Part shown: piece by piece, positions 53,219 through 61,577 of the stretch
How the letters are laid out: each line of letters begins with the position of its first letter
Numbering within the stretch: the first letter of the stretch is position 1
Source of the DNA: Victivallis sp. Marseille-Q1083
GTDB lineage: Bacteria > Verrucomicrobiota > Lentisphaeria > Victivallales > Victivallaceae
Reading direction: 5' to 3'
Assembly (NCBI RefSeq): GCF_903645315.1
Contig: NZ_CAHJXL010000001.1
Span: 3,298,083-3,362,082, forward strand
DNA: 64,000 bases
Translations under genes and position numbers: made by a program
The notes under the pieces: model-generated
Told to the model about the DNA's origin: nothing
Database searches by the model: none
The model's input: the letters and a program-made list of their open reading frames with translations, nothing else

Positions 53219-54454
53219 TCATTGGTCCAAACGGTCAAAGGCCGCTTCGATTTCGGCGGCATCGATGTCCGGAATTTCAAGTATCTGCGCCCGGCCTGCC
53301 GTTTTCACGCCTTCGACGGAAACATAGCCGTTGCAGACGAGCGTATAGGCCGTTTCCTCGCGGATGTCGAGCTCCTTGGCCAGCGCTTTGCTCGCCCGCC
53401 GGATTTTATCTTCCAGCGATTCGGTCGGTTTTTCGCCGGCGGTCTGAATGCTGATGTTCCAGCCCAGCAATTTTGAAGACAGGCGGACATTCTGCGCTTT
53501 CTTGCCGAACGCCAGCTTCGATTGTTCCGCCGTGACGTAAACGATCAGTTCGCGTTTGTCCGGGAAGGCTTCGACCGACTGCACCTTGGCCGGCTGCAGC
53601 GCATTGGCGGCGAATTTGCGGATGTCCTCGTCATACGGGATGATGTCGATGCGTTCGCCGTTGAGTTCGGAGGTGATGTTGCGCACCCGGATGCCGCGCA
53701 GGCCGACGCAGGCGCCGACCGGATCGACATGGGAATCGGTGCTGACTACCGCGATTTTCGTCCGGCTGCCGGCTTCCCGGGCGATCGCTTTGATCTGGAC
53801 GACGCCGTCGTGAATTTCGGTGACCTCCCGTTCGAACAAACGCAGCACGAAATCCGGATGGGTCCGGGAGACGATCAGGCTCGGGCCGGCGCTCAGGATG
53901 TCGACCTTCAGCAGCAGCGCGTTGATCCGATCGCCGGGCATGTACTGTTCGCCGGCGATTTTTTCCCGGGAGCTCAGGATGCCTTCGGCCTTCTGGAAGT
54001 CGATGATGATGTTGCCGTTTTCGAAGCGGCGGACGATGCCGTTGATGATCTGGCCGACCCGGTCGGCGAATTCGTCGCGGACGATCTCCTTTTCGGCCTT
54101 GCGCAACTGCTGCATGATCGCCTGTTTGGCGGTCTGGGCGGCGATGCGGCCGAAATTGCGCGGCGTCACTTCCCATTCGACGATGTCGCCGACTTTGACG
54201 TCGGGCAGCTTCTCGCGGGCGCGTTCGATGACCAACTGGTCGTTGGTCGGATTGCTTTCGACCACTTCCAGCGTCGCCCAGGCGTGGATGGCGCCGGTGT
54301 TCGGGTCGACTTCGACCCGCAGTTTGCTGGCCGGATGGATGCTTTTGCGCGAAGCGGACAACAGCGCGCCTTCGACCGCTTTGACCAGAAGTTCACGGTT
54401 GAGGCCGCGTTCCTGTTCGATATATTCTAAAATAGTCAATAATTCGTTGCTCAC
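53219..54454 (-). CDS. nusA: Transcription termination/antitermination factor NusA
   Basis: 411 residues. An N-terminal RNA-polymerase-binding domain (about 1-125) contains EWEVTPRNFGRIAAQTAKQAIMQ in its last helix; an S1 domain follows (about 135-200), then two KH domains (VGACVGLRGIRVRNITSEL and the KLAFGKKAQNVRLSSKLLGW region) and a C-terminal helix-hairpin-helix stretch (about 360-400). It lacks the two acidic repeats of E. coli NusA. First gene of the operon; rimP, usually upstream, is absent. The leader carries a terminator with competing pairings. Confidence 0.95.
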   Translation of the reverse strand: MSNELLTILEYIEQERGLNRELLVKAVEGALLSASRKSIHPASKLRVEVDPNTGAIHAWATLEVVESNPTNDQLVIERAREKLPDVKVGDIVEWEVTPRNFGRIAAQTAKQAIMQQLRKAEKEIVRDEFADRVGQIINGIVRRFENGNIIIDFQKAEGILSSREKIAGEQYMPGDRINALLLKVDILSAGPSLIVSRTHPDFVLRLFEREVTEIHDGVVQIKAIAREAGSRTKIAVVSTDSHVDPVGACVGLRGIRVRNITSELNGERIDIIPYDEDIRKFAANALQPAKVQSVEAFPDKRELIVYVTAEQSKLAFGKKAQNVRLSSKLLGWNISIQTAGEKPTESLEDKIRRASKALAKELDIREETAYTLVCNGYVSVEGVKTAGRAQILEIPDIDAAEIEAAFDRLDQ

Positions 54455-54543
54455 TTTTCAACCCTTTCTCTGCTGCCGAAGCGGACAATTGTTGAGTAAC
54501 TAAATTGTTCCGGCGAAACCGGAACAGCCGGACAACACAAAAC

Positions 54544-54607
54544 AAAAAAAGCGGGTAAAACTCACCCACTTCCCTTGCTGAGTCTACAATTTTTCGTCGT
54601 CTTTACC
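54544..54607 (-). promoter_or_regulatory. Attenuator-like leader of the nusA operon
   Basis: On the minus strand AAGTGGGT-GAGTTTT-ACCCGCTT (54571-54549, one G-T pair) is followed by seven T (54550-54544), a complete intrinsic terminator 90 bp before nusA. Upstream GGTAAAG (54607-54601) can pair with TTTTACC of the terminator loop and 3' arm, and AGACTCA (54585-54579) with TGAGTTT of the 5' arm and loop. These pairings exclude the terminator, so transcription of the operon may be attenuated. Confidence 0.65.
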
Positions 54608-54621
54608 AGAACTCAGGAGAT

Positions 54622-54649
54622 AATATAATCAGGAAAGTGGAAGTATCAA
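54622..54649 (-). promoter_or_regulatory. Promoter of the nusA operon
   Basis: On the minus strand TTGATA (54649-54644), 16-bp spacer, TATATT (54627-54622), upstream of the attenuator-like leader. Confidence 0.55.
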
Positions 54650-54656
54650 GAGCATC

Positions 54657-54738
54657 AATCACTTTTTCCGGTGATTATTCCGTGATCCGGCCGGCAAAAA
54701 CGGCGATATTTCGATTTTTTTGCCGGTAAAAAGTGATT
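54657..54738. repeat. Long inverted repeat in the divergent nusA/rpsT region
   Basis: AATCACTTTTTCCGG (54657-54671) and CCGGTAAAAAGTGATT (54723-54738) are complementary over 15 bp with a single bulged base, enclosing 51 nt. It starts 8 bp upstream of the nusA -35 box and could form a stable hairpin in a transcript or a regulatory site for both genes. The rest of the 450-bp gap (54455-54904) shows no gene; an rpsT promoter must lie at about 54740-54880 but is not clear. Confidence 0.6.
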
Positions 54739-54904
54739 TATGGCTTGAATATTACGAAAGTTGTGGCATTTTTACTGGCTTGTTAGAGATTGTCGGTCAT
54801 GGTCCGAGCCGGTGTGGATTTTTTCGGACGAAAGACCGTGGCCAATGAATGTGAAGAATACACTTTTTTTAGAAGTAAAAACTCAAAAGCAAGGATGAAT
54901 TGAA

Positions 54905-55174
54905 ATGCCTCATTTGAAATCCGCCATCAAGCGGTTGCGGACCAGCAAGCTGGCCAATCAGCGCAACAAAGCCCGTACCAGCGCGTTGAAAACCTTTGAG
55001 AAGAAATTCCGCGCCGCCGTCAGTTCCGGCGATGCTGCCCAGGCGGCCGAACTGCTCAAAATGTGCTGCAGCAAACTCGACAAAGCGGCCAAAGTCGGTG
55101 TAATCCATCGCAATAAAGTGGCCAACAAGAAATCTCAGCTCGACAAACTGATGAATTCCCTGCAGGCAAATTAA
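54905..55174 (+). CDS. rpsT: 30S ribosomal protein S20
   Basis: 89 residues, basic and helical, typical bS20: MPHLKSAIKRLRTSKLANQR at the N-terminus and HRNKVANKKSQLDKLMNSL at the C-terminus. It binds 16S rRNA early in 30S assembly. AAGGA lies upstream of the ATG. It is followed 44 bp later by a second very small ribosomal protein gene, probably in the same transcript, which ends at a strong terminator. Confidence 0.96.
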   Translation: MPHLKSAIKRLRTSKLANQRNKARTSALKTFEKKFRAAVSSGDAAQAAELLKMCCSKLDKAAKVGVIHRNKVANKKSQLDKLMNSLQAN

Positions 55175-55218
55175 AGCTGAGCTCTGCATCCATTAATTTT
55201 CAGTAACAAGGATTCAAA

Positions 55219-55308
55219 ATGGGTAACCTTAAGAAGAAGCGTCGGAGAAAAATCGCCAAGCACAAGCGTAAAAAGCAGCTCAAGTCTTTGCGGCATAAGA
55301 ACAAGTAA
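55219..55308 (+). CDS. 29-residue basic ribosomal protein, bS22 / COX24 (AURKAIP1) type
   Basis: MGNLKKKRRRKIAKHKRKKQ plus LKSLRHKNK: 29 residues, more than half Lys or Arg. The pattern M-G-x-x-KKRRxK-x-A-K-x-K-x-RK matches the AURKAIP1/COX24 C-terminal family, which includes the bS22 protein of mycobacterial ribosomes and small proteins in Bacteroidetes and others. AAGG lies 8 nt upstream of the ATG. Its position directly after rpsT supports a ribosomal role. Very short genes like this are commonly missed in annotation. Confidence 0.82.
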   Translation: MGNLKKKRRRKIAKHKRKKQLKSLRHKNK

Positions 55309-55357
55309 GTCCTGCCGGATTGCCGGGGCTTGGTTGTGGGATAAAAAGAGTCCGTTC

Positions 55358-55402
55358 AACGCTCTTCCGCTTGAATTTTCAATGGGAGAGCGTTATTTTT
55401 TT
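55358..55402 (+). terminator. Intrinsic terminator after rpsT-bS22
   Basis: 11-bp stem AACGCTCTTCC / GGGAGAGCGTT (one G-T pair; 55358-55368 and 55384-55394), then ATTTTTTT. Confidence 0.9.
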
Positions 55403-55490
55403 GTTCAGGCAAGGTGCCCGGCAGTCGGCCGGCGGCGCGGTCTGCGGTGGTGGTCTGTTTGGAATTAACAGCATAGGGAAAGACGGAATC

Positions 55491-57263
55491 ATGCGACGAT
55501 GGTGGAAATTCATCCTGGCCGGCAGTTTGCCGTGGATGGCCGGCGCCGGCGAGGTCGGTATCGACTGGTTGAACGCGGACGGCAGTGCGCCGCCGGCTGA
55601 AACGGCGGTTGCCGAAGCGGCCCCGAAAGCGCAGGCGTTAGCCGGGTTTGCGATGGCGCTGCTCGGTGAGGAGGGCGGCGATGAAAATTCCTGGCTGCTG
55701 CAGGCGCTGGCCAACGATGCCGATGCCCGGTTGCCGTTGAAACTTCTGCTGCAGCAGTTGCAGCAGAGTTATCCGATAGATGAAGCGGTGATCCGCCGGC
55801 TGTGCGAGATTGCCGAGGCCAATCCGCAGGCATTGATGCTGAACATGGTTGCCCTGGAATTAGGCAACGATCTGGAGCGGGAGCCATTGTCTTCCGAGCG
55901 GCAGTTGGCGATGGGATTGGCGGTCTGGAAGAGGTTGCCGCCGGACCGGAACTGGACGGATGCCGAATTGGCGGAGCAGTACGTCAAACTGATCGGCGGA
56001 CTGGTGCTGCTCTATGCCAACCAAGGGCAATTCGAAGCCGGGGAAAAATTATTGACCGACGAACTGGAGCTGGTCGGCGGCAGCGGTTACCGGCATGAGC
56101 GGTTGCTGGAAAATGCGGCGATCTTCTACCGGCTGGGGGCGGAGCATGCCTCGGACGACCGGGGGTGGCTGGGCTGGCGGGACAGCCCGCGGCAGCGTTA
56201 TCGGGAGCGGCTGGCGGCGACGTTGGAACAGTTGCTGGCGGAAGCCGATGAGCTGAAGGAGAACTCCGCCCTGCAGCGGCTGACGGTTTTTCGGAATCTC
56301 GGCTGCGACACGGAGTTCGAAACGCTGGTGGCCCGGTTGATCAAACGACCGGATATCGTCAGAAAGGCGGATCTGTATACGTTGCTGGCGGAGCAGCGGC
56401 AGCGGGCCGGCCGATTCCAGGAAGCCTGTGAATTGTGGAAAAAACTGTGCCGGCTCTTCCCGCTGGAGCGGGAATACCGGCTGAATCTGGGATATGCCGC
56501 CTTCCTCGGCGGCGATTATGAACTGGCGGCGGAACAATTCGAATGGATTTTGCTCCTGCTGCCGAAAAACGACGGCATCCGGCAGATGCTGATTCACTGC
56601 TGTCTGACCTTGGGCCAATACGACAAAGCCGCGCGGCTGAATAGAAAAATACAGGATGAATTCAACCGTAAATGCACTTCAATCGAAATTGCCTTGTGGC
56701 GAAAATCGCTGTCGAAGGCGCGGGAGCTGTTGACCGAACTGGAGGACGAGGCGGTGGCGGCGCCGGTCAACGAGGTTTTCTTTCAACGTCTGGAGCGGGT
56801 GTACAATTTATGGATGGCGCTGGCCGAGCTGCAGCATGATACCGGGTTGGCCATCAGGATTTGCTCTGAGATGGAGACGATGGGGCTGCTGGATGTGCCG
56901 CGGAATGCCAATAACATCGGTTATACGCTGGCGATTTTGGACATTGAACTGGACAAGGCGGAAAAATTAATCCGGTTGGCGCTGGCGGAGGACCGGGAGT
57001 TCGATGTATTGGACAGCATGGCGATGCTCTGCTTCCGGCGCGGCAGATACCGGGAAGCGGTCGATTATATCGAAGAGGCGCTGGCATTGCAGACGGAGCG
57101 GAAGGACGGCGTCATCTATGAGCATGCCGGCGACATTTACCTGGCGGTCGGCAAGCCGGACCTGGCGGCGGAATGTTATCGTCTGGCCCTGCAGTATGTG
57201 TCCTATGGTCTGGATACCGACGGCGTCAAAGCCAAGCTGCAGGCGCTGGAAGCCGGAAATTGA
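55491..57263 (+). CDS. Exported TPR-repeat protein
   Basis: 590 residues from ATG 55491; AGGGAAAGACGGA lies upstream, and the open frame back to 55320 would cross the preceding terminator. A signal peptide is likely (MRRWWKFILAGSLPWMAGAG). Helical repeats of TPR type cover most of the rest, for example EYRLNLGYAAFLGGDYELAA, AARLNRKIQDEFNRK and YEHAGDIYLAVGKPDLAAEC. TPR proteins mediate protein-protein contacts, often in cell-envelope assemblies; no catalytic domain is seen. It stands alone, convergent with prmA, so context gives no clue. Confidence 0.8.
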   Translation: MRRWWKFILAGSLPWMAGAGEVGIDWLNADGSAPPAETAVAEAAPKAQALAGFAMALLGEEGGDENSWLLQALANDADARLPLKLLLQQLQQSYPIDEAVIRRLCEIAEANPQALMLNMVALELGNDLEREPLSSERQLAMGLAVWKRLPPDRNWTDAELAEQYVKLIGGLVLLYANQGQFEAGEKLLTDELELVGGSGYRHERLLENAAIFYRLGAEHASDDRGWLGWRDSPRQRYRERLAATLEQLLAEADELKENSALQRLTVFRNLGCDTEFETLVARLIKRPDIVRKADLYTLLAEQRQRAGRFQEACELWKKLCRLFPLEREYRLNLGYAAFLGGDYELAAEQFEWILLLLPKNDGIRQMLIHCCLTLGQYDKAARLNRKIQDEFNRKCTSIEIALWRKSLSKARELLTELEDEAVAAPVNEVFFQRLERVYNLWMALAELQHDTGLAIRICSEMETMGLLDVPRNANNIGYTLAILDIELDKAEKLIRLALAEDREFDVLDSMAMLCFRRGRYREAVDYIEEALALQTERKDGVIYEHAGDIYLAVGKPDLAAECYRLALQYVSYGLDTDGVKAKLQALEAGN

Positions 57264-57337
57264 TCTTGCCTTGATTTTCAAAAAAAATCAACCGCTCCGG
57301 ATCGTGCCCGGACCTGCCGGAATCGGCTCTGCACGCT

Positions 57338-58219
57338 TCAATTGCGGCAAAACAGGCCGCTGGTCCACTCTTTTTCGGTGAAGCGGTCCAGCTCCCGGCC
57401 GCCGGCGTCGGTGAAAACCGCCGCCAGGGCGTCGAATTCGCTGTTGAGGATACCGGCCAGCGCCAGATAGCCGCCGGGCCTCACCCAGCCGACGATGCGG
57501 CGGGCATTGGCTTTCAAAATGTGGCCGAGGATGTTGACCAGCGCCAGATCGTAACCGCCTTCCGGCGCCTCGTAACCGACGGCATCTCCTTGGAACAGGC
57601 GGATCTGCCCGGTCAACTGATTGATCGCAATGTTTTCCGCGGCCACTTTGACCGCGTCCGGGTCGTAGTCGAAGGCGTCGATCGGCCGGTAGCCGAGTTT
57701 TCCGGCGGCGATCGCCAGGATGCCGGAACCGCAGCCGGCGTCGAGGACCGAACGGACTTCGGGCCGCCCGGCCAGCCGGGCGAGGGTTTTCAGGCAATAG
57801 GCGGTCGTGGCGTGCTGGCCGGTGCCGAAACTCATCCCCGGATCGATGTCGACGACCGCCTGGCCGGGTTTCGGTTCATAGGCCAGCCAGCTCGGCCGGA
57901 TGACCAGGTTGTCGGCGATGTGGATGAGGTGGAAATATTTTTTCCAGACTTCCGACCAGTCCTCTTTGGGCAGTTCGAAATATTCCGGCGCCGAGAGGCG
58001 GATGCCGTATTCCGCCCACAGCGGCAGCAGTTGCTGCAATTGCGCCATCGCCGCCAGCGCGGCCGCCTTGTCCAGCGTATAAACGGTGTGCCAGACGGAT
58101 TTTTCCTCGCGGTTTTCCCAGGTGCCGACATAGGCGTCCAGGGCGGACAGAAATTCGACCGTCTGATTGTAATCGTCGGACAGATCACGCATTTTACAGC
58201 AATAAAGCAACTCGCTCAT
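57338..58219 (-). CDS. prmA: Ribosomal protein L11 methyltransferase
   Basis: 293 residues from ATG 58219; the frame runs open to 58396 but would overlap guaA's leader. PrmA trimethylates ribosomal protein L11. A substrate-recognition N-terminal domain precedes the class I methyltransferase core: DPGMSFGTGQHATTAYCL (family signature), VLDAGCGSGILAIAAGKL (SAM-binding motif I), FDYDPDAVKVAAENIAINQL (motif II) and LVNILGHILKA. Length and motif order are normal. It is divergent from guaA. Confidence 0.92.
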   Translation of the reverse strand: MSELLYCCKMRDLSDDYNQTVEFLSALDAYVGTWENREEKSVWHTVYTLDKAAALAAMAQLQQLLPLWAEYGIRLSAPEYFELPKEDWSEVWKKYFHLIHIADNLVIRPSWLAYEPKPGQAVVDIDPGMSFGTGQHATTAYCLKTLARLAGRPEVRSVLDAGCGSGILAIAAGKLGYRPIDAFDYDPDAVKVAAENIAINQLTGQIRLFQGDAVGYEAPEGGYDLALVNILGHILKANARRIVGWVRPGGYLALAGILNSEFDALAAVFTDAGGRELDRFTEKEWTSGLFCRN

Positions 58220-58419
58220 TTTCCAGAAAATTCCTTGATTGGTTCGTTTTTCCTTAACCTGGCTTACTATACCGTCCGATTGCGGATTTTGCCAATCCGG
58301 CCGGGCGGGGAAAAGATTTTTGTTTTCGCGGGGGGCGTGCTTTAAAAAGCGATTTCCGGGAGTATAGTAATAACGAATGATTTTGAATGAAACCAACCTC
58401 TAACAGAATTGGGAAAGCG

Positions 58420-59970
58420 ATGTCGCAAACTGTTGAGACAATTGTCGTACTGGACTTCGGTTCGCAATACAGCCAGCTCATTGCCCGGCGCATTCGCGAA
58501 TGCAGCGTCTACAGCAAGATTCTGCCGTTCCACGCGTCGGCGGAACGGATTCTGGCGGAAAATCCGAAGGGCATTATTTTAAGCGGCGGACCGGCCAGCG
58601 TTTATCAGGAAAACGCGCCGAAGTGCGATCCGAAAATTTTTGAACTCGGCATTCCGGTGCTCGGTATCTGTTACGGACTGCAACTGCTGATCATGACCCT
58701 CGGCGGCCGGGTGGCGCCCGGCAAGGCGCGCGAATACGGCAAAGCGATGCTGAAGATCGCCGATTCCGGATCGCTGTTCAACGGCCTGTCCGGCGAAATC
58801 CAGGTGTGGATGTCGCACGGCGACAAAGTGACCGCGCCGCCGCCGGGCAAATTCAAGGTGCTGGCGACGACCGACAACTGCGAATATTGCGCGGTTACCG
58901 TCGAGGATCGCAATATTTTCGGCATTCAGTTCCACCCGGAGGTGGTTCACACGCCGCAGGGCAAACGGATTATCTGCAATTTCTGCCATGATATCTGCGG
59001 CTGTGCCGGCAATTGGACGATGGCGGGTTTTATCGAGCAATCGGTCAGTGAAATCCGGGAGACGGTCGGCCGGAACCGGGTGATTCTGGGGTTGTCCGGC
59101 GGCGTCGATTCCTCGGTGGCGGCGGCGTTGATCAACAAAGCGATCGGCGGGCAGTTGACCTGTATTTTCGTCAACAACGGCCTGTTGCGCAAAAACGAAG
59201 CGCAGCGGGTTCAGGATTTGTTCGGCCGCAATTTTCGGATGAAGCTGGTTTACGTCGACGCGACCGAACGGTTCATGACCAAACTCAAGGACGTCGCCGA
59301 GCCGGAACGCAAACGTAAAATCATCGGTCATGAATTCGTTCAGGTGTTCGACGAAGCGTCGTCGGCGATCGAGGATGCCGTTTTCCTGGCGCAGGGCACC
59401 ACTTATCCGGACGTCATCGAGAGTGTGCCGATCGACGGCAATCCGGCGGCGATGATCAAAAGCCATCACAATGTCGGCGGTTTGCCGAAAGAGATGAAAT
59501 TCAAATTGCTGGAGCCGTTGAGCCGCCTGTTCAAGGATGAAGTGCGGGAGGTCGGCCGGCAGCTCGGTCTGCCGGAGGATGTCGTCATGCGGCAGCCGTT
59601 CCCGGGGCCCGGTCTGGCGGTGCGCCATCTCGGGGCGGTTTCGACCGAAACGCTGGATATTCTGCGCGATGCCGACGAGATCGTCGTCGATGAAATCAAA
59701 AAGGCCGGTTTGTATTTCAAAATCTGGCAGACCTTCGCGGTATTCCTGCCGTTGCGTACCGTCGGGGTGATGGGCGACGAACGGACCTACGATTATGTGA
59801 TTGCATTGCGGGCGGTCGAAAGCTGCGACGGCATGACCGCCGACTGGGTGAAATTGCCGTACGAATTGCTGGAAACGATTTCCAACCGGATCATCAACGA
59901 AGTGCGCGGCGTCAACCGGGTGGTCTACGACATCACCTCGAAGCCGCCGGGCACGATCGAATGGGAATAA
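58420..59970 (+). CDS. guaA: GMP synthase (glutamine-hydrolysing)
   Basis: 516 residues from ATG 58420 (GGGAAAG just upstream); an in-frame ATG at 58387 without a ribosome site would add 11 residues. It converts XMP to GMP using glutamine. The N-terminal class I amidotransferase has [27 protein letters not shown] with the nucleophile Cys, and [15 protein letters not shown] with the catalytic His-Glu. The ATP-pyrophosphatase domain begins [18 protein letters not shown], and the C-terminal dimerisation domain ends [15 protein letters not shown]. rsmD follows after 1 bp. Confidence 0.97.
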   Translation: MSQTVETIVVLDFGSQYSQLIARRIRECSVYSKILPFHASAERILAENPKGIILSGGPASVYQENAPKCDPKIFELGIPVLGICYGLQLLIMTLGGRVAPGKAREYGKAMLKIADSGSLFNGLSGEIQVWMSHGDKVTAPPPGKFKVLATTDNCEYCAVTVEDRNIFGIQFHPEVVHTPQGKRIICNFCHDICGCAGNWTMAGFIEQSVSEIRETVGRNRVILGLSGGVDSSVAAALINKAIGGQLTCIFVNNGLLRKNEAQRVQDLFGRNFRMKLVYVDATERFMTKLKDVAEPERKRKIIGHEFVQVFDEASSAIEDAVFLAQGTTYPDVIESVPIDGNPAAMIKSHHNVGGLPKEMKFKLLEPLSRLFKDEVREVGRQLGLPEDVVMRQPFPGPGLAVRHLGAVSTETLDILRDADEIVVDEIKKAGLYFKIWQTFAVFLPLRTVGVMGDERTYDYVIALRAVESCDGMTADWVKLPYELLETISNRIINEVRGVNRVVYDITSKPPGTIEWE

Positions 59971-59971
59971 G

Positions 59972-60544
59972 ATGGCGATGCGGATCATCGGCGGGGTTGG
60001 ACGGAGCCTGGTGCTGGAAGTGCCGGCTGGGTTGGCGGTGCGGCCGACGGCCGGTCGGGCCCGCGAAGCGCTGTTCAACAGCCTCGGTGATCTGACCGGC
60101 TTGACGGTGTTCGATCTGTGCGCCGGCAGCGGCGCGCTCGGGCTGGAAGCGGCCAGCCGGGGGGCGGCGCTGGTGGTGATGGTCGAGAAGGAACGGCGGC
60201 ATTGTGCCGCGATCGAGCGCAATGTTGCCGCGTTGCGGAAAAGTGGCGTCGAAACGGAATGCCGGGTCGTCTGCGGCGATGTCGCGGCGGCGGCTTTTCA
60301 GTTTCAGTCTTCCGGTGCCGATTTGATTTTCAGCGACCCGCCTTACGACCGATCAATTGAATTATTTGAGACTTTGTTGGGCAACCGGCGTTTCGTCCAG
60401 TGGGCTGCCGGGGCGAAACTGGTCTGGGAAATTCCTGATGTGCCGGGGGCGGTCGGACCGTTCCTCGGCCGGCCGGCCGTGACGGCAACCGTTCGTAAAT
60501 TCGGCGGCACCGACTTTCTGGTCGGCCGCTTCCAGGTCTCATGA
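59972..60544 (+). CDS. rsmD: 16S rRNA (guanine(966)-N2)-methyltransferase RsmD
   Basis: 190 residues. It methylates G966 of 16S rRNA. Motifs: MRIIGGVGRSL and RPTAGRAREALFNSL (family N-terminus), VFDLCAGSGALGLEAASRGA (SAM-binding) and LIFSDPPYD (catalytic N-methyltransferase motif IV). Start could be ATG 59972 or ATG 59978. It follows guaA by 1 bp and overlaps the next gene by 4 nt, so the three form one operon. Confidence 0.93.
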   Translation: MAMRIIGGVGRSLVLEVPAGLAVRPTAGRAREALFNSLGDLTGLTVFDLCAGSGALGLEAASRGAALVVMVEKERRHCAAIERNVAALRKSGVETECRVVCGDVAAAAFQFQSSGADLIFSDPPYDRSIELFETLLGNRRFVQWAAGAKLVWEIPDVPGAVGPFLGRPAVTATVRKFGGTDFLVGRFQVS

Positions 60545-61494
60545 CGATAGCGCTGGAGAATTGGCGCTGGCATGGCGCCATCGGTCCGGCCGAGGCGGCC
60601 GGGTTCGTGCTGTCCGAAGCCAATTGCATCAAGCGCAATCCGGTGCGGCGGGTTTACCTGACCGGCGATTGCTACGTCAAGATCGAATTTCCGGCCGGTC
60701 GCCTGCGCCGGCTGGGCGCCGGCTGGCGGCCGAAGGCGGCGGCGGAATACGGCGCGGCGCGTCGGCTGGTCGCTGCCGGTATGCCGGTGGTTGAATATCT
60801 CGGCTGGGGACAGCGCGGCGGTCTTAATGCGGTCGTTTCCCGCCGCTGGCCGGACGGCGAAGATGTTCACTCCTATTTTTACCGCGAACTGGTCTACGGT
60901 GCCGAAAAAGCGCCGGAATTTTATGCGGCGCTGCTGGATTTTCTGGGCCGTTACCGGCACTGCGGCGTCAATCATCCCGATTTTCATCTCGGCAATGTCC
61001 TGTATCGGCCGGATGACCGGCAATTCACTCTGGTCGATGTTTACCGGGTTGGCCTGGGCGGCCGGGAAGGGGTGCGGCGGCGTCAACTGGGACATTTCCT
61101 GTTGGAATTGCGGGCGGCACAGCCGTTGGAACAACTGCTGGACTGGGGGGCGCAACTGGGACTGTCGGCTTCGCTGCTGCGGCAGGAGCTGGCGGACGCC
61201 CGGGTGGCGCTGCGGCGCGAACTGCCGCGCCGTCTGCGGCAATTGCTGGAGGGGTATCCGAAGTTTTCCGCGTGGAGTTCGGACGGAGAACGCCGGGTGC
61301 TGCTGATCAAGGACATGCTGCGCCGGCTGCCGGTTCCGGCGCAATTGGCCGGACCGGAAAAAACTGCGCCGGAGAGGATTGAAAAGTTGCTGGCGGACGA
61401 ATTGTTCGGCCGGTTGGATGGCCGGAGCGAAACGGGCATGATCGCCGCTTGGGAGCCGCCGGATCTGGTTTACCGCCGGCAGCGCCCTCTGTAA
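60541..61494 (+). CDS. Lipopolysaccharide kinase-like protein (WaaP/InaA/KdkA family)
   Basis: 317 residues of the protein-kinase-like fold that phosphorylates LPS core sugars. YVKIEFPAG carries the ATP-binding Lys; the catalytic loop is CGVNHPDFHLGNVLYR (His-x-Asp-x4-Asn pattern) and the DFG-equivalent is LVDVYRVGLGG. A C-terminal helical region of about 120 residues is unassigned. Likely target: Kdo or heptose of lipid A-core, implying an outer membrane with LPS. It overlaps rsmD by 4 nt. Confidence 0.85.
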   Translation: MTIALENWRWHGAIGPAEAAGFVLSEANCIKRNPVRRVYLTGDCYVKIEFPAGRLRRLGAGWRPKAAAEYGAARRLVAAGMPVVEYLGWGQRGGLNAVVSRRWPDGEDVHSYFYRELVYGAEKAPEFYAALLDFLGRYRHCGVNHPDFHLGNVLYRPDDRQFTLVDVYRVGLGGREGVRRRQLGHFLLELRAAQPLEQLLDWGAQLGLSASLLRQELADARVALRRELPRRLRQLLEGYPKFSAWSSDGERRVLLIKDMLRRLPVPAQLAGPEKTAPERIEKLLADELFGRLDGRSETGMIAAWEPPDLVYRRQRPL

Positions 61495-61577
61495 GTTTTT
61501 TTTATAGAACAATGGATACCGTCGGCTGCTCTTCTCCGACCGGCACCGCCCCGGAACCAATCGTTTTGAATTCGGCT

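Noticed and set aside
44162-54738. Two roughly 82-nt inverted repeats starting AATCACT (44162-44242 and 54657-54738) as copies of one mobile element
   Set aside because: Arms share only the first seven bases and interiors do not align, so common origin is not supported.
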